Below are positions 37,132 to 46,709 of a DNA stretch of 64,000 nt, piece by piece. The DNA comes from Symsagittifera roscoffensis. Its lineage: Eukaryota; Xenacoelomorpha; Acoela; Convolutidae. The notes under the pieces were generated by a model. That model did not search any database and had not been told where the DNA came from. It saw only the letters and a program-made list of their open reading frames with translations. The DNA lies in assembly GCF_963678635.1 (NCBI RefSeq), contig NC_087069.1, positions 2,122,166-2,186,165 on the forward strand, written 5' to 3'. Each line of letters opens with the position of its first letter. Position 1 is the stretch's first letter. The position numbers and the translations under genes were made by a program.

Positions 37132-37285
37132 AGTTTTCTACCTGGTTTTCACACATCGGAGTAACATCACAATCGTATTTGTACAAAATTTTTTTTACTG
37201 GTTTTGATAAAGTTGAAATATCAACCTGAAGAGCAAGAGGCTCGTCAGGATCCGTATTTTTACCAGAATTTGTAAGGTAACTCAA
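36872..37285 (-). CDS. Orphan Polinton protein, 137 aa
   Basis: An intact open frame between the two oppositely directed gene sets, read toward the polymerase. The product is acidic and proline-rich in the middle (SPTVSPWLDEPDYSTPTRTP). It ends with a basic stretch, KKKRKLTTLEKAQEYLDLI, which could serve as a nuclear localisation signal. The frame stays open upstream of the first ATG as far as 37,350. I recognise no family. Its place suggests an accessory or early function, by analogy with variable genes in related elements. Confidence 0.5.
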   Translation of the reverse strand: MSYLTNSGKNTDPDEPLALQVDISTLSKPVKKILYKYDCDVTPMCENQVENFEEIDFYDRLWGMEQIESPSLVSPKADPSPTVSPWLDEPDYSTPTRTPEATVSNQMENLTPSLCLAPKKKRKLTTLEKAQEYLDLI

Positions 37286-37827
37286 ATACTTTATATTCAG
37301 TTCTTCGTCTTTCTTTGAATTTTTTAAGGAAAGTTCACTGAATAAATGCTACAAAATTACCGTGAACGGTTTCATAAAAAAATGGTTCTTTCGTGATTGG
37401 AATATCCGGCAATAATATAACAAGGCATTTTTGAAGAAAAGTTGGAAGAAAAGGACAAACGTAACGCGGAGAGAAATGAAACTGAAATGAATTGTGAAAA
37501 ACGCCTCAAGAGATTAATATAGGGATTGGTTCTTCTAAAATTAGAAATTTCAAGACCTCCTATGTAGTTTTTGATTAGTTTAATAAGGGAGGGCGTGTAA
37601 AATATTTATGTTACCTTGCGTGGTATTCTATGCTTATCTAAATTGCATTCAAACAAATAGCTTGTATCAAAAAAAACGTTTAAACATTGTGACCTTTAAC
37701 ACCCATTAAAATTCTTATCAGTTGTACATGCACAAAATACTTATCCATCTGAACCAAATTGCAATCCAACATCTTTGCGATATAAAGTACATGTGTATAT
37801 AAATTAAAATAGATACAACGCTTTCTT
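37286..37827. other. Divergent intergenic region
   Basis: About 540 bp separate the minus-strand genes from the rightward gene set, so promoters for both directions probably lie here. A TATAAA-like word occurs near 37,784. Nothing else can be assigned. Confidence 0.4.
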
Positions 37828-38151
37828 TTGCAGACATACAATCAATCGCTAAAGGTACACAAAAATTCTCATTTTTTTGCTAAAGGTACACAAAAATCTG
37901 TTTTATTAGCTGAATACTTGAAATTACCCGTGACAAATTTGGAAGATATTGACTGCCCAAAGATTGAACAGTTATTGGGTCAAGAAAAACATATTTGCAA
38001 ACGACATTCTCATTTAATTCCATCGCATCAATTATTAAAGCATTGTACCCGTAGAAAATCCAAAGTTTTTTTCGATTGGTTACAAAATGAACTGTCCAAT
38101 GATGCAAACAACCTTATCTCCAAATTTGGTGGTTTACGCTTCAATGACTAA
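37828..38151 (+). CDS. Unknown Polinton ORF, 107 aa
   Basis: First open frame of the rightward set. The product is basic, with CKRHSH and CTRRKSK clusters that might bind metal or DNA, and ends SKFGGLRFND. An earlier in-frame start is not apparent. Its 37,982-38,115 segment was copied into the orphan-gene duplication at 36,449. No family recognised. Confidence 0.45.
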   Translation: MQTYNQSLKVHKNSHFFAKGTQKSVLLAEYLKLPVTNLEDIDCPKIEQLLGQEKHICKRHSHLIPSHQLLKHCTRRKSKVFFDWLQNELSNDANNLISKFGGLRFND

Positions 38152-38615
38152 TCAGAGTCCTGAAAACATTTTAACACCAATAATTAAAGTTACTCTTACG
38201 CGGACAGGCATATTAGATTGTCGAGGAAAAGCTCTCCTGCAAAAACTCGAACAAATTACACTGAACGATTTCGAAATCGATAATTTACGGAAACTTTTTA
38301 CAGTTCTTGACTACTTTCACCTGTACAATGTCCAGACTCCAGGAATTTTGCCAGTCAATTCCGTTGTTCAATCTCAACCTGGAAGGGCTGCAACCTCAGC
38401 TGGGAGAGAGAAGACAAATCCAATTGCATGACCATCAGCTTCCAGCTGAATTGAAAGAATTAGTCAAAACTGATAACGTTGAGGAAATACATTTAGTTCA
38501 AGCCACTATCAAAGTTGCTGCTCAATTTGTTGTAAAGTTCAAATCTAATTGTAACCATGACAAATTCACAAAATTCATTGAACGAGGAGTTGATTTGCCT
38601 GTTGAACCGAAATGA
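38148..38615 (+). pseudogene. Small Polinton gene with LPAEL domain, probably frameshifted
   Basis: Open frames at 38,087-38,431 and 38,307-38,615 overlap in different frames, and the change-over lies near 38,370-38,430. The C-terminal part (LPAELKELVKTDNVEEIH, then a run of hydrophobic and K/F residues) resembles the next ORF downstream. Function unknown. It could instead be two overlapping intact genes. Confidence 0.4.
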
Positions 38616-38753
38616 CGAATCACATATATATGCCAAGTTTTGTGAATCATAATAAATATATTTTTTGATTGTTTTCATTTTCTTTTGATCTTGTGTGATT
38701 ACTAGTTGCTAACATGTCGTGTTTGAAAAAACAAAATATGAAAAAATGATTTT

Positions 38754-39011
38754 TTGCCAAAAGAAAACACACAAAATGTGAGTTTAACAGGTGAGAATTT
38801 ACCAAAAGAGTTATTAGACAAAATCAGTACCGGAAACGTAGAAAAAATTGTTCGGATACATCTGAAAGACAAAAACATAGCAAGATATATAATAAAATAC
38901 AAACCAAACGGCAATAGATCAGAGAGAAAAAAAGGCGATTGGTATGCAGTTGTAACTATCAACCTTGATACAAATAAGCAAAAAAAGTCTTCCATTAAAC
39001 ATGGAAAATGA
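38754..39011 (+). CDS. Small Polinton protein, paralogue of the preceding gene
   Basis: An 85-residue product containing LPKELLDKISTGNVEKIV and ARYIIKYKPNG. Both align with LPAELKELVKTDNVEEIH and AAQFVVKFKSN in the upstream ORF, so the two genes form a tandem pair. It is basic and Lys-rich at the C-terminus. Its stop overlaps the start of the membrane-protein gene (TGGAAAATGA). Role unknown. Confidence 0.5.
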   Translation: MPKENTQNVSLTGENLPKELLDKISTGNVEKIVRIHLKDKNIARYIIKYKPNGNRSERKKGDWYAVVTINLDTNKQKKSSIKHGK

Positions 39012-39288
39012 TGAAACCACTGTCGAGAACAATGATTGCGACTTTGTAGACATTGGTGGTGCCAAACAGTCTTTATCTCACGAAAACAGATCTTGGAAAT
39101 TTTGTAATTCTGTTTCTCTTCCGTCTGCAGATGTTGTCTTTTTCACACAAGTCTGTTCCATTTTCATTTTGCTCTCTTTATCTATTTCAAAATTGTCTTT
39201 TTACAATCTTAGTTGTGACGAGACTGCCATTTGGCTTTCAATACTATCCAGTACAGTTGGTTACATGTTACCCAATCCCAAGTTATAA
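39001..39288 (+). CDS. Polinton membrane protein
   Basis: The start is the ATG at 39,001. It gives an acidic N-terminus (MENDETTVENNDCDFVDIGG), then a hydrophobic helix (about residues 47-68, FFTQVCSIFILLSLSISKLS). A second hydrophobic stretch ends in LSILSSTVGYMLPNPKL. A small protein with a terminal lWxxLLSSxxGYLLPNP-like motif is commonly found next to the ATPase in metazoan Polintons; this match is from my general knowledge of the group. It overlaps the ATPase frame by about 58 bp. Confidence 0.65.
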   Translation: MENDETTVENNDCDFVDIGGAKQSLSHENRSWKFCNSVSLPSADVVFFTQVCSIFILLSLSISKLSFYNLSCDETAIWLSILSSTVGYMLPNPKL

Positions 39289-39983
39289 TACTGAATAAGA
39301 TCATTTCAACAAAAGATCGTCTGTTTATGACCGTTTCAGGTCCCTCGGGATCTGGCAAAACTGATTTAATTTTTCAAAAGCTTCTCAAAGGTACATTCTA
39401 TCCATCGTATAACAAGATAATTTATTTTTATCTTCACGATCAACCCAAATACCGTTCCTTTGTTTCTCACAACAAATTTGATATTGATTTTATAAAATTG
39501 TCCAGCTTTGAAATTGTTAATAACTTACGGGATTGTATGATTGTCTTTGATGATACCTGTGAAGAAATTTTTAATGAAAAAGATTTTGTTAAATTAGCTA
39601 CAGCAGGCCGATATAAAAATGTTCATGTTATTTACGTCAAGCACAATTTATTTCAGCAAAATAAGCAATCACGTACAATAGATTTGAATACAACTCACTT
39701 AATTTTGTTCAAATCACCTCGAGACATTCAACAAATTAATTATTTAGGCAGACAGTTGAATAATGCAAAATTCCTCCGTCATGCGTATCAGTTGGCAACG
39801 AAAGAAGATTTCGGTCATCTCTTGATAGACTTGGATCCCAAAACTTCAGAATGTCTTCGTTATTCGTCAAACATAGTTCCACCATCACCAACCATTTTCT
39901 ATTTACCATCCTCAAAAGCAGTTATCACATCTCTTGAAAATGAAAGAGAAAGAATTATGTTTATTGAAGCAAATGCTCAATAG
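39231..39983 (+). CDS. FtsK/HerA-type DNA-packaging ATPase
   Basis: Intact 250-residue frame with Walker A GPSGSGKT near residue 38 and Walker B MIVFDD near residue 103. A following segment carries ATAGRYKNVHVIYVKHNLFQ, typical of the A32-like packaging ATPases of Polintons and large DNA viruses. It would pump the genome into the capsid. The first ATG lies within the preceding membrane-protein gene, and translation may begin further in. It is one of the few virion-morphogenesis genes here without a break. Confidence 0.93.
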   Translation: MAFNTIQYSWLHVTQSQVIILNKIISTKDRLFMTVSGPSGSGKTDLIFQKLLKGTFYPSYNKIIYFYLHDQPKYRSFVSHNKFDIDFIKLSSFEIVNNLRDCMIVFDDTCEEIFNEKDFVKLATAGRYKNVHVIYVKHNLFQQNKQSRTIDLNTTHLILFKSPRDIQQINYLGRQLNNAKFLRHAYQLATKEDFGHLLIDLDPKTSECLRYSSNIVPPSPTIFYLPSSKAVITSLENERERIMFIEANAQ

Positions 39984-40230
39984 TCGCCATTGTAGATCAA
40001 TTTTGACAGGAGCTGATTCAAATTTTATTAAATTTCTTTGCGATTATTTTGTGAATGTTTTTCTGGGACATGTTCCAGCTAACAAAAGTTTCATCGAGAG
40101 TAAGAAAATACCACTTGGAAAAATTGTTGACCCTAAGTTTAGTATCCGAGAAAAACGAAAAGTTTTGGCAAACAATATTTCACTGGTTAAATCAATCGGA
40201 GAATCGTGTTACATTTACCTAAAAAACTAG
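39934..40230 (+). CDS. Small conserved Polinton protein
   Basis: This overlaps the end of the ATPase frame; a start at 39,973 (MLNSRHCRSI) is likelier than 39,934. The layout (RSILTGADSNFI, VNVFLGHVPA, then REKRKVLANN) fits a short conserved protein often found directly after the ATPase in metazoan Polintons. Its function is not known to me. Confidence 0.6.
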   Translation: MKMKEKELCLLKQMLNSRHCRSILTGADSNFIKFLCDYFVNVFLGHVPANKSFIESKKIPLGKIVDPKFSIREKRKVLANNISLVKSIGESCYIYLKN

Positions 40231-40240
40231 AACCTTAGGC

Positions 40241-41179
40241 ATGTATGCTGAAGAATTCATCCTCATTCCTCGAAAAACATATGCTTCAGATGAAAAAAGT
40301 GCACCACAATCTCAAATCCTTCATAATCCATTAATGAACGACAAATCATCTCAACTCAATTACATACAACGATTTCGAGAACGAAATATCAGCCGTGACT
40401 CTCCACCACCATTAAACCCAACATCTCCTATTCCTTTAACCCCTAGTAATGTAGTACCAAATCTTCGAAAAAGAAATTTATCTGCACTTACTAATTTCAG
40501 TGGTGATGGTGATGATGAAGCAGAAAAAAATTTTGAATCATACAATTCACTGCAGCAGACAAGCTCGAAGAGAACAGAAAAAAAACGATGAAAAAAGTAA
40601 TGGAAAAACCGCTGAAGTGTTTTGAAAGGTTATGGAATCCATTCAAGAGCTATTGGAAGCTAATAAATTGGAAAGGGCAAACATAGTGCTAAAGCAGTTG
40701 TTCAAAGTTGAATCCTTGACTTTAGACGTTGACGGATATGTTCTAATTCAAGGAAAACCAACACTCGTTAAAATTGAATCCTTTTTGTACGATACACAGC
40801 AAAACACAAAAAACTTGAGGGTGTTTTTTATCCACAAATTTTGAAAGAACTGATTCTTCATCCTAGCTTAGTGTCCAACACTTATGCCAAACAGATTCTC
40901 CGCTCGCTTAAGGGCGAAGCAGCTAAGCCCTCAACTTCTTCCTCCTTCGTCTTCGACAACCCGACAACTGAGGACTCGAAGAGATCAAAACCCTCCTCTT
41001 CGAAGACTCGATCGACAACTCTCAAACCCAAAACCAAGCAATCCGACAAAAGAAAAACCCAGAGAAAAGAATTTTTCCCCACCAACGACGACGATGACGA
41101 CGATGATAAAAACTATGAAAGCAGTAAAGAATCGTTTGCGACGACGTCAACAAAAGAATGGAAATCCTACTATCAGTGA
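40241..41179 (+). pseudogene. Conserved Polinton protein of unknown role, broken
   Basis: Three successive open pieces (40,241-40,591, 40,632-40,844, 40,841-41,179) look like one gene. There is a frame change in the A-run near 40,573-40,581, a TGA at 40,623-40,625, and another change at the T-run near 40,823-40,830. The N-terminus has MYAEEFILIPRKTYA. The middle has DVDGYVLIQGKP and ILHPSLVSN, and the tail is Lys/Ser-rich with an acidic Asp run. The position between the small conserved gene and the integrase fits a conserved Polinton gene I know only by layout. Both shifts are in homopolymers, so sequencing error should be excluded. Confidence 0.6.
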
Positions 41180-42099
41180 AGAAAAGAAACTCAAATTACT
41201 CTACACGAAAGGTCCAGCTGCATTTGGTAGCGTTAAAAATTTAACAAATGATAGTCAATTCTCACCAAAAAAAGTTTGAAAATTTCTGAGATCTCAATCA
41301 TCACATACAAAGTATGGATTGTTTCGTAAGACATATCCTCGGCTAAAAGTGATTGTTAACGATATCAACAAAATTTGGTCTCTTGACTTGGCTTATGTTG
41401 ATAAATTGGCTAAATATAACCGAGGGGTACGATATTTGTTAGTTGCTGTCGATTGTCTCTCTCGCTTCTTACGAGTGGAACCCCTGAAGACCAAATATGC
41501 TAAGGAAACAACCGAAGCTTTAAAAAAAAAGATCAAAACAAAACAACCAAAAAAAGTTTGGGTTGACAAAGGCACCGAGTTCAAAGGAGAGTTCGAAAAG
41601 TTATGTACTAAACGAGAAATCATCAAATACAATACTCACAGTGAAAAAAAATCAGCGTTTGCCGAAAGAAACATTCGCTCGCTGAAAAGTATTATCTAAA
41701 AACACTTGGAGTTTGAATGGACTTACAGTTATATTGAAAAAATTACAAAGTTTTGTTGAAACGATTAACTCACGCGTTAATAGAGTAACAAAATTGGCTC
41801 CAAACAAGGTCACAAGAAAACATGTTCCTGCTTTAGTTTCATTAATTGCAAACAGTTCATCGAAATTGGTACAGAAACCAAAATTTTATGTTGGTGACTA
41901 TGTGCGAATAGCGAAGACTGACTTGCCTTTTAGAAAAGGTTACAAGCAGATTTTTACAGACGAAGTTTTTGAAATAGTTGCCATTCCTACTGTAAACCCT
42001 CCAACATACAGTCTCATTGATGCGGAAAAGGAAGAAATCAGCGGAAAATTTTATGAAAAAGAACTTAGTTTAATTGGAAACAAAGCTGATTATAACGAA
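41103..42099 (+). pseudogene. Retroviral-type (DDE) integrase, broken
   Basis: The catalytic core shows IWSLDLAYV (first Asp), KKVWVDKGTEF (second Asp) and AFAERNIRSLKS (Glu) with the expected spacing. The C-terminal part has KFYVGDYVRIAK and an SH3-like end to about 42,095. There is a TGA at 41,277-41,279, a TAA at 41,697-41,699 and a frame change near 41,735-41,750 beside an A-run. The N-terminus overlaps the preceding gene. No stop separates it from the penton frame, which follows at once in phase. The enzyme would have inserted the element and made the 6-bp duplication seen at its ends. Confidence 0.92.
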
Positions 42100-42969
42100 A
42101 TGGGCAGTGATGAGTTTACTGTACATTTGATTTCAACAGCATCAATGGATTATTTCCCAGACAACACTTTGGCCAGTTTTAGAAATTTTTGTAAAGAAGA
42201 AATAGCTTTAGACGGAGATTGGAGAGTTGCTCTCTCAGAAATAATTTTCCCCACAAAATTAAATAATGTTACTGATGAGGAATTTACGTACTTCAGAGCA
42301 TCCGAAATAGTAGCCAGTAAATCCAACGCTGGCAATCGGAATACAATTTCCAGACCTTACTATGGCGAAAAAGTTTTTATCAAATCAGGAGAGTACACTT
42401 TTATAGAACAATTGATTAATGAGATAAAAACAAAACTCAAAGACAAAATTCATTTTGATGCGAGTCCTCAAGAAATCACGAATAGCATGAGCATTTGGAT
42501 AAACGCAAATGAAGGAATCTCATTCCCAAGTCCCCAAATACCCAGTCTGTTAGGCTACAATGCAAAGCTTGATGAGAACGGTGAATATCACATTGGTTAC
42601 AAAATGATACCTTCCTTCGATGCATCTTATGAGGGAAACGAACTGTACGAATCTCATTTCCCATATGACTTATTAAGTGGGACAAGTCTAAATTTTGTCT
42701 ATATTGACATTATTCAATACCAAACTGTTGGAGATGCAAAGGCCCCATTGTGACGCGTCATTGATTCAAATAGACGCATCAAAAACGGCAGTGCCTGCAG
42801 CATTGAACCTAATCATCGAAAAAACTTCACTAATTTAGACTACAAAAAATTATTCACTTCATCTGTACAATCAATATCGGTACAGTTGCGCACAGAAACT
42901 GGAAGACTAGTGCCCTTTGCAGGAACTGGTAAAGTTGTGTTGACTCTAAAATTCAAGCGCTTTGATTGA
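42100..42969 (+). pseudogene. Penton (minor capsid) protein, one in-frame stop
   Basis: The ATG at 42,100 begins MGSDEFTVHLISTAS, and LDGDWRVALSEIIFPTK follows near residue 42. This is the usual opening of Polinton and adintovirus pentons. The conserved FVYIDIIQYQTVGDAKAPL block is followed by a TGA at 42,751-42,753. The same frame then continues to a TGA at 42,967 through the terminal GRLVPF and GKVVLTLKF segments. The protein would form the capsid vertices. The frame is continuous upstream with the integrase. Confidence 0.85.
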
Positions 42970-42975
42970 AAACCA

Positions 42976-43395
42976 ATGGAACAATATTATGCAAAGCAAG
43001 CTTCACTTCCTCATTTCTCTGGACACTACCGACAACGTGGCAGTGGATTTGGCGCTTTGGCTGCTGGTATTGGTTGTGTTGCTATACCGTTTGCACGTCG
43101 GGTTATTCTACCGTCTGCGAAAAAACTGGGCAGAGAACTTTTGATGAGTGCAGCGCCAGAACTGATTGATGTCGCTATGAAAAAGAAGTCTCCTAAACAA
43201 GCACTGAAAAACACTGTCACAAAAACTGCAAGAAAACAACTCGGTGGTGGTAGACGTCGTCGAAAGACACCAATCAATGGATTACGAAGAAGAAGGTCAG
43301 TAGGGGCTAGAAAAAGAAAAACAACCATTCGAAGAAAAACCAGACCAGTGAGAAGTCGAGCAGATTTTTTCTCAAACATAAAAAATGATCGCTAA
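42976..43395 (+). CDS. pX/pVI-like basic virion protein
   Basis: A 139-residue intact frame begins 7 bp after the penton end. It opens MEQYYAKQASLPHFSGHYRQ, followed by a glycine-rich and hydrophobic stretch (GSGFGALAAGIGCVAIPFAR). The C-terminal third is very basic (RRRRKTPINGLRRRRSVG). This layout fits the minor virion proteins of adintoviruses and Polintons that resemble adenovirus pX/pVI, proposed to condense DNA or disrupt membranes. It overlaps the capsid gene start by 11 bp. Confidence 0.75.
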   Translation: MEQYYAKQASLPHFSGHYRQRGSGFGALAAGIGCVAIPFARRVILPSAKKLGRELLMSAAPELIDVAMKKKSPKQALKNTVTKTARKQLGGGRRRRKTPINGLRRRRSVGARKRKTTIRRKTRPVRSRADFFSNIKNDR

Positions 43396-44682
43396 TTTGT
43401 TACCCAATGAAGCTACCCATAGCCCTCTGGATTTGTTTGAAAAACAACCTCTTTTGATTACTTTTGAAAACGCTTTCGATCAAAAAATTGGACCTGTCTA
43501 TTCACCCAATGGACCAATGCTTGAATTTGAAATCACCGGTGACCGTAATAATTTTGTTGACCTGCAAAAAATTTATTTGGAAATACGATGCAAAGTAACG
43601 CAATCAAATGGAAGTGATCTGCGATACGACAACACTGATCCTACTGTGTCTGATTCACCGTTCCTCGTAAACAACTCCCTGTATTCCCTTTTTTCTGACT
43701 GTACCCTCACTGCTAATGGACTCAAAATCTCAAATGCCAATAGTAATTTTGCGCATAAAAGCTTTATTGGAACGGAATTTTCTAACAGTAAAGGAGCCAA
43801 GGACTCATGGCTTAAGTGTCAGGGATATCGTTTTGAAAACAATCCCGCTGCAATAGATGCAGCTGATTTCACATCTCAACGAGAACTGGTCCGTGAATCG
43901 AGGGAAATTTGGTTCTATGGACCCGCTGGAGTTGATTTTTTCACATGTGATACGCATTTGTTGAGCGGTGTTACCCTCAGACTTTCCTACAGACTTTCTC
44001 ATGAAGACTTTCTCATTATTTCTGAAGATGCTGCCAAGCATTACAAGCTGCAAATACTCGAAGTGAACCTATATGTTAGAAAAATGACTGTGACCGACCA
44101 TGTGCTCTCTGCCATTGAATCAACTTTGCTCAAAACTCCTGCGAACTACCCATATCAAGAAGAAATTACAAAAACATTTCTTGCAACAGCTGGTCAGCGC
44201 AGCTGGCAACAGGAATATATTTTTCCTCGTGAACCGGTGAGACAAATTATAATAGCATTGAACACAAATAATGCATTTCTAGGAACAAACCGAACGAACC
44301 CTTTTCATTATCAAAAATTTGGATTGGAGCAAGTTACTTGAGACGAAACGGTTTACCAACAGCAAGTACACCAATCAGTACAAAAGATCATAAACGTCTC
44401 TTCTTCAACACACTATCAGCGCTAGGTTTGTTGCACTGCGGGCTGGGAATCACTCTGGATAACTACCAACAGCACTTTATTATGTGTTTTGATCTCACTA
44501 GCACACAGCAAGCAGCTCATGACTTCTTGCATCCAGAACTTACTAACTGCTCAGTTTCACTCGATCTTCAATTCACAAACGCGTTGACAGCAAACCTGGA
44601 AATTTTTGTTTGGGGTATACGCTCATCCAATGTATTTATTACCTCCAATGTATTTTTTTCAGGATCTCATTCAGAACTGTAA
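43385..44682 (+). pseudogene. Major capsid protein, double jelly-roll, frameshifted
   Basis: Two overlapping frames (43,385-44,341 and 44,338-44,682) cover one capsid gene of about 430 codons, with a single frame change near 44,335-44,340. The first part has LEFEITGDRNNFVDLQKIYL and NSLYSLFSDCTL. The second has NGLPTASTPIST, DLTSTQQAAHDF and HPELTNCSVSLDLQF, which are hallmark segments of Polinton/adintovirus capsid proteins. Apart from this one break the gene looks complete. Its end overlaps the protease start. Confidence 0.93.
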
Positions 44683-45088
44683 ACATCTGAAATATAAGTT
44701 TCTTGGAGTATTTGCAGCGGACAATTTTCCACCTCACATCCCAAACAATATCTTTATGATTGTGAACACTTCAAAATCAGATTCTTCGGAGACACATTGG
44801 ATTGTGATTTGCAACAGAAGAAATGTTTTATATTTTGCTGATCCTCCCAGTCTTCATCTTTGGCAGTACACCAATCTGTATAATCGATTGAACGAGAACT
44901 TTCATCAGGTGACTGAATTGATGACAAACTTTCCCATGCAAGACTCAAACCCTACCATGTGCGGTTCTTTTTGCATTTATATTGCACATTTGATTTATGA
45001 TAAAAACTTTACTGGAGATGCTTCTGATTTTGCTTACATAAATGATCATGTTTTGAAACGTTTCCTAACTCACATGCTTACCCATTAA
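44648..45088 (+). CDS. Adenain-like cysteine protease
   Basis: Intact frame; the start at 44,648 (MYFFQDLIQN) is more likely than the upstream 44,606. The motifs fit a C5-type virion-maturation protease: His in SETHWIVIC, an acidic residue in YFADPPS, Gln seven residues before Cys, and the nucleophile in NPTMCGSFCIY. It would cleave capsid precursors during assembly. It is the last gene before the right terminal repeat and overlaps the end of the capsid gene. Confidence 0.92.
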   Translation: MYFFQDLIQNCKHLKYKFLGVFAADNFPPHIPNNIFMIVNTSKSDSSETHWIVICNRRNVLYFADPPSLHLWQYTNLYNRLNENFHQVTELMTNFPMQDSNPTMCGSFCIYIAHLIYDKNFTGDASDFAYINDHVLKRFLTHMLTH

Positions 45089-45960
45089 CTAACTATTTAA
45101 TATGTCTGTTTTGTACACTTTTCAATTTCATTTTAAACAGTACATTTTTTAGTAATTGACATTTTTACCCAATTGTTAACTGAATAGCAGTAATTCGAGA
45201 AGTTAGACTACTATAAAAAAATACAAAATCGATCTATGGGGGATATCACCATACCAACAACTGTTGCCTCCTTTCAGTACAATTTCCGGACGGGTTTCCA
45301 AACGCCGCCTTTTGGCTGAGAATCGAGCGCAAGTCTTAGAAGTGGCTGCAGCAAAATTAATAGGCACTTTTGGCTTTCATCAGTGTTCTCGTTTTTCAAG
45401 ATCTTAAACCACTTCAATTTATTAGCTCGTTCAACCTTCCTATAAAATCAAAGCTTTATTCATAGATTTCAGACATTTTTTTAGTCTCCTGTAGACACGG
45501 AAAATGGAAATGTCGAAATATTCAAGCCATTTTCATTATTTTAGAGTTTTCAGTGTTCCATAATTTTTCTTTGTTGCTTACCTTCATTTGGCTTAAGGAA
45601 ATGTTTCATTCTTATTTCGGTCAAATTGATTATTAGTTTTGGCCTAAATAGAGGTGGTGGCCGCTGCAATTGACGAATTTCCTTTCTTTGAGATTCAGCA
45701 ATAAAACATGCATTTTTGAAGGCTCCAACAGTTAAGCTACGCTGCCAAAAACTGGTGCTTTCCTATATACCATATAGTTTGGTTGCATTAGGTTTAACTG
45801 ATTGCATATAATAGGTATATAACGTCATTGTACATGTAAACAAGCCAATACCCCGAAACTTTAGAAGGGAAAACATGCACCGGCCAAAACTTGATTCCAT
45901 TCACGTTTCCACAACGTTCAGGGGGAATACTCAATAATATACCGAAGTTTTACATGAGAA
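45089..45960. other. Gene-free right end of the Polinton
   Basis: About 870 bp with no supported open frame lie between the protease and the right terminal repeat. They would contain the 3' end of the rightward transcripts. Confidence 0.5.
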
Positions 45961-46224
45961 CTAGTAGGTATAAAATTATACATGGTGACAATTAGGGATC
46001 AATAATTTTACATAGGGATCATTAGCTATAAAAATTATACATTGGGATCATTAGGTATAAATATTTTACATAGGGATCATTAGGTATAAATATTATACAT
46101 TGGGATCATTAGGTATAAATATTTACATAGGGATCATTAGGTATATTCTATACCCAATGATCCCTGTAGGGATCAAAACCCGATCCCAGCCCCCCCGATC
46201 CCAGCGTCGTATATCGATACTACT
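45961..46224 (-). repeat. Polinton right terminal inverted repeat
   Basis: Read on the minus strand it begins AGTAGTATCGATATACGAC, has a seven-G run, then the same TGATCCCTACAGGGATCA palindrome and the same 28-29-bp units as the left end. It has an extra CTGGGATCGGG copy after the G-run. It loses similarity to the left end around 45,961-45,990. Confidence 0.93.
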
Positions 46225-46230
46225 AACTCT
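46225..46230. repeat. Target-site duplication AACTCT, right
   Basis: Second copy of the 6-bp duplication. The LTR-like element resumes with CATAACTTAATTGATCGACG, as in the uninterrupted copy at 52,913. Confidence 0.95.
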
Positions 46231-46709
46231 CATAACTTAATTGATCGACGGAAAGCGTGGGCTCATTCGGGGAAGCGGAAGTTGACCGGGGCTGGGTTAA
46301 ATCTGAATGCGAGGTCCCCAAGCAGAGCTGGCGACCACCCGACGATCAGGTGACGAATGAAGACGGAGAAGGTGACTAGACGGCGCCGCAGCAGGACTAC
46401 AGGCACCTCGTGGACAGATGGAAAGGACAGTAGAAGACTTGAGGTGAGAGATCGGAAGTGTGAAATTGCCGGATTGCAGTGAGTAAAACTGAAAACTCTT
46501 TCTCCCTCTCTACATTACTAATCTCATCCGCGATACTTATATTTGCTTTAGACATATCTCCACCAGTAGGACGGATAAAAACTGAGTGAAATTTTTGGTA
46601 GAACACTTTACTGTTTCGTTAGAATAGTGGAGGCATTTCACAACGCCTTAAAAATCTTTCTTAGACTCTGAGTTGCTTCACTCAAGGTGCAAGTTGCTTT
46701 ATTTCAACT
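46231..46709 (+). mobile_element. LTR-like element, internal region A (right part)
   Basis: This continues region A after the Polinton and matches 52,913-53,408 closely. It is the last internal stretch before the truncated terminal repeat. I see no open frame I can support. A minus-strand open stretch (46,397-46,606) is shared with copy B but looks incidental. Confidence 0.75.

Larger units (their letters stand above)
29016..46224. mobile_element. Maverick/Polinton (adintovirus-like) element, 17.2 kb
   Basis: The element begins AGTAGTATAGATATACGAC and ends with the near-exact reverse of that. It has about 265-bp inverted terminal repeats and a 6-bp target duplication. Its gene set matches the class: protein-primed-type family B DNA polymerase, FtsK/HerA-type packaging ATPase, retroviral-type integrase, adenain-like cysteine protease, penton, double-jelly-roll major capsid protein and a pX-like basic protein. 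Polymerase and an orphan gene are on the minus strand at the left. The virion and integration genes run rightward on the plus strand. Breaks in the polymerase, integrase, penton, capsid and one small gene show it is no longer functional. Confidence 0.96.
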
